Shown here one piece after another: positions 42,901 through 50,069 of a DNA stretch of 64,000 bases. The translations under genes were made by a program, and so were the position numbers. The notes below the pieces were generated by a model. It searched no databases. It was not told where the DNA came from and saw nothing but the letters and a program-made list of their open reading frames with translations. Location of the stretch: NCBI GenBank assembly GCA_034664005.1, contig JAXDIL010000052.1, forward strand, positions 18,665 through 82,664, written 5' to 3'. The stretch is from JACVRW01 sp034664005 (GTDB lineage Bacteria > Actinomycetota > Thermoleophilia > Solirubrobacterales > Thermoleophilaceae). The number at the start of each line of letters is the position of its first letter. Position 1 is the first letter of the stretch.

Positions 42901-43945
42901 CGGCCTCGAGCTCCGGCCTGAGGACAGCCACCGCCCGACCCGTGATCGAGCCCTCCTCGACGCGCCTGTGCGCGTCGAGGAGTCCCTCGAAGCCCTCGAA
43001 TGTCGTCAGCACCGGCGTAAGGCGGCCGGACTCCAGCACGCGCAGCGAGCGCTCGATCGACGAGAACGTCATCCCCAGTGCAACCACCACGCTGATGCCG
43101 CGGTAGATAAGCGCCGACGGGTTGATCGGCACCGGCTTGCCGAAGAGGTCGCCCACGAAGACGAGCCGCCCGCCCCGCCCGACCCAGCGCGAGTAGTCCA
43201 CGTCGCCCCAGCCGCCGGCCACGTCGAGGATCACGTCGGGGCCGCCGCCGGTGAGATCGTTGAGCGTCGCGCGTGCCTCCTTCTCGGCACCGCGCTCGAT
43301 CACGAGCGGGTGAATTCCGTGCGACCGGATGAAGTCGGCCTTCTCGGGCCGCGTCGTCGTGCCGATCACGCGGCCGGCGCCGGCGATCTGCGCCAGCAGG
43401 GCGGTGTGGATGCCGATGCCGCCGCTGGCGCCGCGTACCAGCACCGTGTCGCCGAGCTCGATACGAGCGGCCTCCACGCCGGCCTCTGCGCTCGACAGCG
43501 CGCAACCGGTGATCGCGCCCGCCGCGAACGACACCCCGCCGGGCAACGGCAGAATCATGCCGGCGGGTACCACGACCTGCTCGGCGAAGACTCCCTCGCG
43601 CGCCTCGCCGAACATCTCGCTCTCGGGGCAGAGGCCGCTCCGGTCGCCGAGGCAGTACCGGCAGGCGTAGCAGGGCACGCTCGGCCGCACGATCACGGCC
43701 TCGCCGACGCGTTCCTCCGGAACGCCCTCGCCGGTCGCGGCGATCACCCCGGCCGCCTCGTGCCCGATGGTCCGCGGCAGACCGCTCCGCTGCCGCTCCA
43801 CGGTCCGCACCGCGACGTCCAGGAAGCATGCGCCCGCGGCCACGACGTCCACGACGACCTCGCCGGGACCCGGTGACGGCCTCTCGACCTCCTGCTCCTC
43901 CAGGACGTCGATTCCGCCGTATCCGACTTGCCTGAGTGCTCTCAT
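42884..43945 (-). CDS. zinc-type medium-chain dehydrogenase/reductase
   Basis: 353 residues of the MDR superfamily. Zinc sites are visible: GHEAAGVIAATGEG with the catalytic His/Glu and a Cys in AAGACFLD, and the structural four-Cys lobe CYACRYCLGDRSGLC. The Rossmann part has VLVRGASGGIGIHTALLAQ. It would oxidise an alcohol or reduce a carbonyl or alkene with NAD(P)H. It is the last gene of operon E, 20 bases after tetR. Confidence 0.87.
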   Translation of the reverse strand: MRALRQVGYGGIDVLEEQEVERPSPGPGEVVVDVVAAGACFLDVAVRTVERQRSGLPRTIGHEAAGVIAATGEGVPEERVGEAVIVRPSVPCYACRYCLGDRSGLCPESEMFGEAREGVFAEQVVVPAGMILPLPGGVSFAAGAITGCALSSAEAGVEAARIELGDTVLVRGASGGIGIHTALLAQIAGAGRVIGTTTRPEKADFIRSHGIHPLVIERGAEKEARATLNDLTGGGPDVILDVAGGWGDVDYSRWVGRGGRLVFVGDLFGKPVPINPSALIYRGISVVVALGMTFSSIERSLRVLESGRLTPVLTTFEGFEGLLDAHRRVEEGSITGRAVAVLRPELEAVRPAA

Positions 43946-43965
43946 TCTGCCGGGCTGCTTCGTGG

Positions 43966-44589
43966 TCAGCGGTCGACGAACATCGCCGCGTGCCAGGCGT
44001 GGGTCACCGTCTGCACGGCCTCGTCGACGGCGACCGGCGCGCTGCGCATGTCGTCATGAGCGAACCAGACGTAGCAGCACTGCTCGACCATGCACGCCAT
44101 CGCCTCCGTCGCGAGCTCGTCCGGCACGCCCTCGGTGCTCTTCGAGGTGTGACTCGAGCGCATGGCGCGCGCGAAGCGCCTGATGTGCCGGTCGCGCATC
44201 TCCCACCAGAGCCTGCGGAAGCGCTCGTCCACCGCCGCGGCCTCGATGAAGGCTCGCATGACGTCGCGATTCGCGTAGTAGTGCTCCACGTAGCCCCGGT
44301 TCGCCTCGGTGAGCGCGGCGAGCGGGTCGTCCCTGAACGACGCGCTTGTCCGCCCGCTCGCGTCGTACAGCTCCTCGTGCAGGTCCTCGATGAGGGCGGC
44401 GAACACGTCGGTCTTGTTCACGAAGTACCGGTACAGGCCGCCGGTCGACACCCCCGCCTCCTGCGCGATCTCGATCATCCGGGCGTCGACGTAGCCCTCC
44501 CGCGCGAAGACGACGCGGGCTCCCTCGAGGATCTTCTCGCGAGTGCGGAGACCTTTCCGCGTCGTCGGTTTGGCGGGCACCGAGGCCAT
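43966..44589 (-). CDS. TetR family transcriptional regulator, candidate regulator of regulon 3
   Basis: 207 residues. The N-terminal helix-turn-helix is TREKILEGARVVFAREGYVD then MIEIAQEAGVSTGGLYRYFV (residues about 16-57), a canonical TetR DNA-binding domain. The C-terminal helical ligand domain begins near residue 70. It is encoded within operon E, 30 bases after the oxidoreductase gene, so it lies downstream of operator-bearing promoters D and E. The six 18-bp palindromes in this region are of the length TetR dimers bind. Ligand-type TetR regulators in such clusters often sense acyl-CoA. Binding is inferred. Confidence 0.87.
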   Translation of the reverse strand: MASVPAKPTTRKGLRTREKILEGARVVFAREGYVDARMIEIAQEAGVSTGGLYRYFVNKTDVFAALIEDLHEELYDASGRTSASFRDDPLAALTEANRGYVEHYYANRDVMRAFIEAAAVDERFRRLWWEMRDRHIRRFARAMRSSHTSKSTEGVPDELATEAMACMVEQCCYVWFAHDDMRSAPVAVDEAVQTVTHAWHAAMFVDR

Positions 44590-44619
44590 CGAATCACGAA
44601 TCTGAAGCGAAGTAAAACG

Positions 44620-45657
44620 TCACACGGGCTGCTTGATGAGCTCGTCGGACAGCCTTCCCACCATCTCGTGCAGGTTGCGGACCGAGTACGTGACGATCGA
44701 CGCGCCGGTGATTCCGACCTCGTCGACCGCGGCGAGCTGCTCGCGCACGTCCTCGGGCGTGCCCGAGGCGAGGAAGAAGTCCACCACGCGCTGCGTCAGC
44801 ACCTTGGTCTGGGGGCCGCCGATGCGCTCGGTCCAGTACGGATCCCAGTTGTCGTAGACGGCCTCGAGCTCGGAGAGCAGGCCGGGGTGGGCGGCGTCGA
44901 TCTGCTCGGCGAGCGCGACGGTGTCCGGCGTCTTGCGGCGGAGCACCTTCCATAGCTCCCAGGCCGAGGTCGCGGCATACGGGGCGAGCTCCTCGAAGGC
45001 CGCCTCCTTGGACTCGGCGATGTAGACCTGGGTGCGCACCCAGAAGTCGACCTCGTCGGGATCGCGCCCGGCCTCCTCCGCGGCGCGCGTAACGAGCCCC
45101 TTGCGCCAGCGCTGCAGGCTCGGGTCCATACCGATGCTGAAGGCCGCGTCGGCGGTGGCGCCCGCCGCCAGCGTCGTCCGCGGGCCGCACACGGCAACCG
45201 CGACCGGAACGCTCTTGCCGCTGTACTCGGACCGGCGGATCCATTCGTTGTGCCATGACTTGCCGCCGAAGCTCGCCTCCTCGCCGGCGGTGTAGCCCTT
45301 CAGGAACGTGACGGCCTCTTCCAGCTCGGCGATCTTCGCCGCGCGGATGAACGGCTTGCCGTATGGGCCGCCGACGCCGAGCCCGACGAAAACGCGGTCC
45401 CCCGCCAGCTCTCGCATCGTCGCCACGGCGCCGCCGATCGTGCCGGGGTGGTACATGATCGGATCGGTCACTCCGTGACCCACCTCGATCGTCTCCGTGC
45501 CCTGGAGCGCGACGGTCATCGCCACGTTCACGTCGGCCGCGAGGTTGCCTATGTCGACCAGGGTCACGTGCGTGAAGCCCGCGTCCTCCGCCGCCTTGGA
45601 GTACTGCGCGACCTCTGAGATCGCTACGTCCTGCCCGAAGGCGATGCCGTACTTCAT
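44620..45657 (-). CDS. LLM-class F420-type oxidoreductase (twin 2)
   Basis: 345 residues, the inverted twin of the gene at 41863. It opens MKYGIAFGQDVAISEVAQYS and shares FVGLGVGGPYGKPFI and SIGMDPSLQRWRKGLVTRA. ATG 45657 overlaps the aldolase stop (ATGA), and GGAGG lies 10-15 bases upstream. It can be transcribed from the operon E promoter and from promoter D within the aldolase gene. Its divergence from the twin is concentrated in the first 40 residues and the substrate-side loop near 145-170, suggesting related but distinct substrates or dosage. Confidence 0.85.
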   Translation of the reverse strand: MKYGIAFGQDVAISEVAQYSKAAEDAGFTHVTLVDIGNLAADVNVAMTVALQGTETIEVGHGVTDPIMYHPGTIGGAVATMRELAGDRVFVGLGVGGPYGKPFIRAAKIAELEEAVTFLKGYTAGEEASFGGKSWHNEWIRRSEYSGKSVPVAVAVCGPRTTLAAGATADAAFSIGMDPSLQRWRKGLVTRAAEEAGRDPDEVDFWVRTQVYIAESKEAAFEELAPYAATSAWELWKVLRRKTPDTVALAEQIDAAHPGLLSELEAVYDNWDPYWTERIGGPQTKVLTQRVVDFFLASGTPEDVREQLAAVDEVGITGASIVTYSVRNLHEMVGRLSDELIKQPV

Positions 45658-46382
45658 AGTCCTATAGTCCTCCGGTCCGAGGTGTGCGGTTGTCCGCCGA
45701 GGCGAGTGAGTCTCGCTTCGCCACGCCGGTCTGTCAAGAGAGCGACGTCACTCTCGCTTGTCTCAGATGCGCGCCGAAGGCGAACCAGGCGCGCGGTCTC
45801 CGCTTCCGGCAGCACCGCGGGCGGCCCGAGCATCGAGCCTAGCCAGTGGATGTGCGCCAGCGATTCCAGCAATACGGTCCGCGCGAACGCGTCCTCCAGC
45901 GAGCCGCCGAGCGTGAGCGTGCCGTGGCTCTGCAGCAGCGCCGCGGAGCGGCCCCGCAGCGCCGCCAGCACGACGGCCGCCAGGCGGTCCGTCCCGGGCG
46001 TCGCGTACGCGGCGGTACGGACCGGGCCGCCGAACTCGGCCACCAGGTGGTGCGTCGCCGGGAGCTCCTGGAGGACGCATCCGAGCGCGGTCGAGAAAGG
46101 CGCGTGGGCGTGCACGATCGCACCGGGCCCGCGTTCGCGGTAGACGGCCAGGTGCAGCGGGAGCTCGGTGGACGGCCCGAGCGAGCCCGCGAGCTGGTTC
46201 CCCTCCAGGTCGACCACGCACACCGCGCTCGCATCGATCTCGCCATAGGGGACGGCGGTCGGCGTGATGGCGACCAGCTCGCCATCGCCGATGCTCAGGT
46301 TGCCGCTCGTGCCTACGACGAGGCCCTCGGCGATCAGGCGACGGCCGTAGGCCGCGATCAGCCTTCGCTCGCGGGCGAGCAC
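45654..46382 (-). CDS. class II aldolase/adducin family protein
   Basis: 242 residues from GTG 46382. Zinc ligands are in AIVHAHAPFSTALG and LLQSHGTLTLGGS; the phosphate/substrate loop is LVVGTSGNLSIGDGELVAIT, as in fuculose-1-phosphate aldolase and ribulose-phosphate epimerase relatives. It would perform retro-aldol or decarboxylation chemistry. It begins 7 bases after fbiC and its stop overlaps the oxidoreductase start. Its last about 35 codons run through operator D and promoter D, so the C-terminal tail (SESDVALLTDRRG and onward) may be a by-product of that overlap and exceeds the usual domain end. Confidence 0.8.
   Translation of the reverse strand: MLARERRLIAAYGRRLIAEGLVVGTSGNLSIGDGELVAITPTAVPYGEIDASAVCVVDLEGNQLAGSLGPSTELPLHLAVYRERGPGAIVHAHAPFSTALGCVLQELPATHHLVAEFGGPVRTAAYATPGTDRLAAVVLAALRGRSAALLQSHGTLTLGGSLEDAFARTVLLESLAHIHWLGSMLGPPAVLPEAETARLVRLRRASETSESDVALLTDRRGEARLTRLGGQPHTSDRRTIGL
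45709..45755 (-). promoter_or_regulatory. regulon-3 promoter D: palindromic operator plus TTGACA / GAGACT
   Basis: On the minus strand the operator GAGAGTGACGTCGCTCTC (45755-45738) abuts the -35 TTGACA (45737-45732). A 17-base spacer leads to the -10 GAGACT (45714-45709). It lies inside the 3' end of the aldolase gene and feeds the oxidoreductase at 45657 with a leader of about 45 bases. It has the same sequence as operator C in inverted orientation. Confidence 0.75.
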
Positions 46383-46389
46383 GTCCGCC

Positions 46390-48804
46390 TCAGGCCTTCG
46401 CGGTCACGCTCGAGCGAACCAGCCGCGGCCTCGGCCGCAGGCCGGCCTCGCGCGCGGGCGGGTTCAGCGGCTCCGACAACGGCGACGCGTCGCGGGACGC
46501 GTCCTGGCGTCCGCGCGGGACGGCGCCGTAGAGCGTCGTGCGCTGGCGGGGCACCCGCCCGATCGCCCGGATCGCCGCTTCGATCCGCTCCGGCGGCATC
46601 TCCTGCCCGTGCGCGGCTCCGGCCGCGCGCGAGATCGACTCGTTCATCAAAGTGCCGCCGAAATCGTTGGCCCCGCTGCGGAGCGCGAGCTGCGCGCCCT
46701 CCACCCCGAGTTTCACCCACGAGGCCTGGATGTTGGTGATCGACGGGTGCAGGGCCAGCCGGGCCACCGCGTGCATCAGCACCGCCTCGCGCAGCGTCGG
46801 GCCAGGGCGCGCCGCGCCGCGCCTGTAGATCGGCGCCTCCATGTGAACGAAGGGCAGTGGCACGAACTCGGTGAAACCGCCGCTCCGCTCCTGCTGCCCG
46901 CGGAGCGCGACCAGGTGCCGCGCCCAGCTCCGCGGGTGCTCGACGTGACCGAACATCATCGTCGTCGTGCTGCTGAGGCCCACGGCATGCGCGGCGTCGT
47001 GGACCTCGAGCCACTCGGCCGTTGAGATCTTGTCGGGGCAGATCACCTGTCGCACCTCGTCGTCGAGGATCTCCGCGGCCGTGCCGGGAAGCGAGCCGAG
47101 GCCGGCGTCTCGGAGCCGCTCCAGGTACGCCGTGAGCGGAAGCCCGAGCGTGGCGGCCCCCTGCCATACCTCGAGCGCGGAGAAGGCGTGTACGTGGAGG
47201 CGCGGAAGCGCGGACTTGACCGCCGCGCAGACCTCGAGGTAGTGGTCGCCGGTGAAGCCGGGATGGATCCCGCCCTGGAGGCAGACCTCGACTGCGCCGC
47301 GGTCCCAGGCCTCCCGGCTGCGCCGGACCACCTCGTCCACCGGCACCAGGTACGGCTTCCCGCGAAGGTTGCGCGCGAGCTTGCCCTTGGAGAAAGCGCA
47401 GAAGCCGCAACGGAAGTAGCAAACGTTCGTGTAGTTGATGTTCCGCGTTACGACGTACGTCACCGTGTCGCCGCAGACGCGTTCCCGAAGCGCGTTCGCC
47501 GCCTCGCACACGCGCCCCACCTCGGTGCCGCGCGCCTTGAACAACGTCTCGATGTCCGCCTCGTCGAGCGGCTCAGTCCCGACCTTCGCGAGCGCGGCCC
47601 CGATACCGTCGACGCCCCGCCGCGCCCCGCTCGGCATCCGGAGCTCGTCGAGCGCACGCTGCGGCGCGGGCCGCGTATCGCCGGCCGTCCAGGCGTCGGC
47701 GCGCGCCAAGCCCTCGGAGTCCGAACGGCGCAGCACGTAGGGCCGCACGACGGGATCGAGCCACCGCTCCGGCTCGGCGACGTAGTCGGGGTAGGCGGTC
47801 AGGCGCGGCACCAACTCGAACCCGCGGGCGCGGGTGGCGGCGGCGAGGGTGTCGAGCTCCGGCCATGGCGCCTCCGGGTTCACGTGGTCGATCGTCACCG
47901 GAGAGACGCCGCCCCAGTCGTCGATACCGGCCTCGAGCAGCTCCGGGAAGCGGGCGTACGAGAGGTTCGGCGGCGCCTGGATGTGCATGTCGGCACCAAG
48001 GACGAGGCGGGCGGCCGCGATCGACCAGAGCAGCTCCTCGAACGTGGGCTCGTGGGCTCCCGCCATCTTGGTACCGGGCTTCGCCCTGAAGTTCTGGACG
48101 ATGACCTCCTGGATGTGGCCGTGGCGCTCGTGGGCGCCTCTGATCGCGAGCAGCGCGTCGATCCGCTCGCTCCGCGTCTCCCCTATCCCGATCAGGATCC
48201 CCGTCGTGAACGGGATTCGCAGACGTCCGGCCGCCTCGAGCACCTCCAGGCGGGCCGAGGGCAGCTTGTCGGGTGAGCCGTGGTGCGGAGCACCGGGCTC
48301 GCAAAGCCGCTCCGAGCTCGTCTCGAGCATGATCCCCTGGGACGCGGTGACGGCGCGGAGCATCGCGAGCTCGCCCTCCGCCATGACGCCGGCGTTCGCA
48401 TGGGGCAGGAGCCCGGTCTCGCTCATGACCAGCGAGCACATGGCAGCGAGGTACTCGAGTGTCGTCCGCGCCCCCCGCTCCGCCAGCTCCTCGCGGGCGA
48501 CCCGGTAGCGCAGCTCCGGCTTGTCGCCGAGCGTGAACAGCGCCTCGTCGCAGCCCGCCTCCTGGCCCGCGCGCGCGATCGCCAGCACCTCCTCGGGATC
48601 GAGGTAGGCGCGCTGGCCACGCTGCGGCGGAGCGGCGAACGTGCAGTAGTGGCAGACGTCGCGGCAGAGCTTGGTGAGCGGGATGAAGACCTTGCGGGAG
48701 TAGGTCACGACCCGCCCGCTCCCGCGGTCTCGAAGCTGGGCGGCCGCCGCGACGAGCTCCGCGGTGTCGCTGTCGGCGAGTGCGCGCGCCTCAGCGGCGT
48801 CCAT
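46390..48804 (-). CDS. fbiC: FbiC, 7,8-didemethyl-8-hydroxy-5-deazariboflavin (Fo) synthase
   Basis: 804 residues, the full CofG-CofH fusion of actinobacteria, making the F420 chromophore Fo from tyrosine and a ribityl-aminouracil by two radical-SAM steps. The CofG-like half has the cluster CRDVCHYC (Cys47, 51, 54); the CofH-like half has CYFRCGFC (Cys462, 466, 469). Both are CX3CX2C. ATG 48804 overlaps the stop of the Fgd-like gene (TGATG). Its inclusion in an inducible catabolic operon, beside four LLM oxidoreductases, implies F420 supply is raised when the pathway is on. Other F420 genes (fbiA, fbiB, fbiD) are not in the window. Confidence 0.95.
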   Translation of the reverse strand: MDAAEARALADSDTAELVAAAAQLRDRGSGRVVTYSRKVFIPLTKLCRDVCHYCTFAAPPQRGQRAYLDPEEVLAIARAGQEAGCDEALFTLGDKPELRYRVAREELAERGARTTLEYLAAMCSLVMSETGLLPHANAGVMAEGELAMLRAVTASQGIMLETSSERLCEPGAPHHGSPDKLPSARLEVLEAAGRLRIPFTTGILIGIGETRSERIDALLAIRGAHERHGHIQEVIVQNFRAKPGTKMAGAHEPTFEELLWSIAAARLVLGADMHIQAPPNLSYARFPELLEAGIDDWGGVSPVTIDHVNPEAPWPELDTLAAATRARGFELVPRLTAYPDYVAEPERWLDPVVRPYVLRRSDSEGLARADAWTAGDTRPAPQRALDELRMPSGARRGVDGIGAALAKVGTEPLDEADIETLFKARGTEVGRVCEAANALRERVCGDTVTYVVTRNINYTNVCYFRCGFCAFSKGKLARNLRGKPYLVPVDEVVRRSREAWDRGAVEVCLQGGIHPGFTGDHYLEVCAAVKSALPRLHVHAFSALEVWQGAATLGLPLTAYLERLRDAGLGSLPGTAAEILDDEVRQVICPDKISTAEWLEVHDAAHAVGLSSTTTMMFGHVEHPRSWARHLVALRGQQERSGGFTEFVPLPFVHMEAPIYRRGAARPGPTLREAVLMHAVARLALHPSITNIQASWVKLGVEGAQLALRSGANDFGGTLMNESISRAAGAAHGQEMPPERIEAAIRAIGRVPRQRTTLYGAVPRGRQDASRDASPLSEPLNPPAREAGLRPRPRLVRSSVTAKA

Positions 48805-49823
48805 CAGGGGCCGGTCCGCCGGAGCAGCGGCAACACGTCCCCGGCCAGGGCCCGCAGGGCCCGCTCCTGGTCATCGCCCGGAGCGTGGAACACGAGGTGG
48901 GAGAAGCCGAGGTCCAGATAGGGCTGAATCTGCCGAGCCACATCCTCGGGGTCGTCGGAGACGATGAAGCGACTGTGCGCCCGGTGCGCGTTGGCATCGG
49001 CCAGGCGCTCGAGCTCGACCGGATCCTCGATGCCGCTCTTCTCCTCGGGAGACAGGGACAGCGCGGCCCAGAAGCGGCAGGCCTCGCGCGCTGCATCGAG
49101 GTCGTTGTCGTAGGAGACCTTGATCTCGATCATCCGTTCGATGTCGGCGGGGTCACGCCCCGCGTCGCGGGCGCCCTCCTCGACCTTCTCGAGCAGCTGC
49201 TCGTAGAGCTCGGGGTCCTTGCCGCTCGTGCAGATGAACCCGTCGCCCATCCTGCCGGCCAGCTTCGCGGCAAGCGGTCCGGACGCGGCTATGTAGACCG
49301 GGACGGGCTGCTCGGGGCGGTCGTAGATCGTCGCCCGGACGGCGCGGTAGTACTCGCCCTCGAAGTCCACGCGCTCCTCGGTCCACAGGCGCGTGATCAG
49401 CTCGAGCGCCTCCGCGAGCCGGCGGCGACGCTCCTTGGCGCCGGGCCATTCGGCGCCGGTGGCCGGCGTCTCGTTCATGGCCTCGCCCGTCCCGACCCCG
49501 AGGAAGACCCGGCCGGGGCTCAGGCAGGCGAGCGTCGCGAACGACTGCGCCACGACCGAAGGGTGGTAGCGCAGCGTCGGGGTCAGGACGCTCGTTCCGA
49601 GCAGGGCCGTGTGCGTCGCCTGGCCCAGGGCGCCCATCCATGTCATCGCCGCCGGAGCGTGCCCGCCGTTGTGCCGCCACGGCTGGAAGTGGTCCGAGAC
49701 CGCGATCGAATCGAAGCCGAGCTCCTCGGCCAGCACCGAGCAGCGCAGGAGCTCGGTCGGTCCGAACTGCTCCGCCGAGGCCTTGTAGCCCAAACGAACC
49801 GCTCTGTTCATGCTCGGCGCCAC
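48804..49823 (-). CDS. F420-dependent LLM oxidoreductase, glucose-6-phosphate dehydrogenase (Fgd)-like
   Basis: 339 residues. Motifs resemble the Fgd family: ELGFDSIAVSDHFQPWRHNG, TALLGTSVLTPTLRYHPSVV, GRVFLGVGTGEAMNETPATG, and PVYIAASGPLAAKLAGRMGD. Whether the substrate is glucose-6-phosphate or a hydroxy acid or alcohol cannot be told. It could regenerate F420H2 for the other oxidoreductases. GTG 49823 is 9 bases after the -10 of promoter E, so a leaderless start is likely; ATG 49811 is an alternative. It heads operon E and overlaps fbiC by one base. Confidence 0.84.
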   Translation of the reverse strand: MAPSMNRAVRLGYKASAEQFGPTELLRCSVLAEELGFDSIAVSDHFQPWRHNGGHAPAAMTWMGALGQATHTALLGTSVLTPTLRYHPSVVAQSFATLACLSPGRVFLGVGTGEAMNETPATGAEWPGAKERRRRLAEALELITRLWTEERVDFEGEYYRAVRATIYDRPEQPVPVYIAASGPLAAKLAGRMGDGFICTSGKDPELYEQLLEKVEEGARDAGRDPADIERMIEIKVSYDNDLDAAREACRFWAALSLSPEEKSGIEDPVELERLADANAHRAHSRFIVSDDPEDVARQIQPYLDLGFSHLVFHAPGDDQERALRALAGDVLPLLRRTGP

Positions 49824-49832
49824 GAAGCGGCG

Positions 49833-49879
49833 ATGTTTCCACAGGTCCGATACTCCGTCAAGAGAGCGATGTCGCTTTT
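49833..49879 (-). promoter_or_regulatory. regulon-3 promoter E: operator plus TTGACG / AAACAT
   Basis: On the minus strand the site AAAAGCGACATCGCTCTC (49879-49862) abuts TTGACG (49861-49856). A 17-base spacer leads to AAACAT (49838-49833). It drives operon E (Fgd-like, fbiC, aldolase, oxidoreductase, tetR, dehydrogenase). It is divergent from promoter F; the roughly 245-base gap between the two operons holds little else. Confidence 0.7.
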
Positions 49880-49950
49880 CGGATTGTGTAGCCGGCAGTT
49901 CCCCCGGCGGTCCGCAGCCGCAAGCGCGATCTCGCAGCTGTGTCCCTTAC

Positions 49951-49997
49951 GAACGTGACGTCGTTCTCTTGACAGCGTCAATCGACGGCTATAAGTT
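49951..49997 (+). promoter_or_regulatory. regulon-3 promoter F: operator plus TTGACA / TAAGTT
   Basis: The site GAACGTGACGTCGTTCTC (49951-49968) has an intact central GACGTC and altered outer arms that remain partly complementary. It abuts the -35 TTGACA (49969-49974); a 17-base spacer leads to the -10 TAAGTT (49992-49997). The importer operon starts at GTG 50070 behind a GAAAGG ribosome site, after a leader of about 65 bases. Confidence 0.7.
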
Positions 49998-50069
49998 CGG
50001 CAGCGGCGTCTTGCGGCCCGCGGCGGAGCGCTCTCGGCTGCATCAATACCAACCGAAAGGCGACGTAAC

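Larger units (their letters stand above)
41863..45657. repeat. inverted gene-sized repeat (twin oxidoreductases) flanking a dehydrogenase and tetR
   Basis: The arms are 41863-42900 (plus) and 44620-45657 (minus), both 1038 bases, encoding about 85% identical proteins. Some stretches are almost identical in DNA. Both arms also carry the same operator and a TTGACA promoter immediately upstream. The spacer holds the MDR dehydrogenase and TetR genes. The arrangement could permit inversion of the spacer or gene conversion between arms. Confidence 0.7.

Noticed and set aside
44590..44625. A further operator in front of tetR
   Set aside because: Only TGACGT of the 18-mer is present and no complementary half, so it was not counted among the six sites.
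49824..50069. Additional small gene between promoters E and F
   Set aside because: Short frames only, no ribosome site, and the space is filled by two operators, two promoters and the operon F leader.
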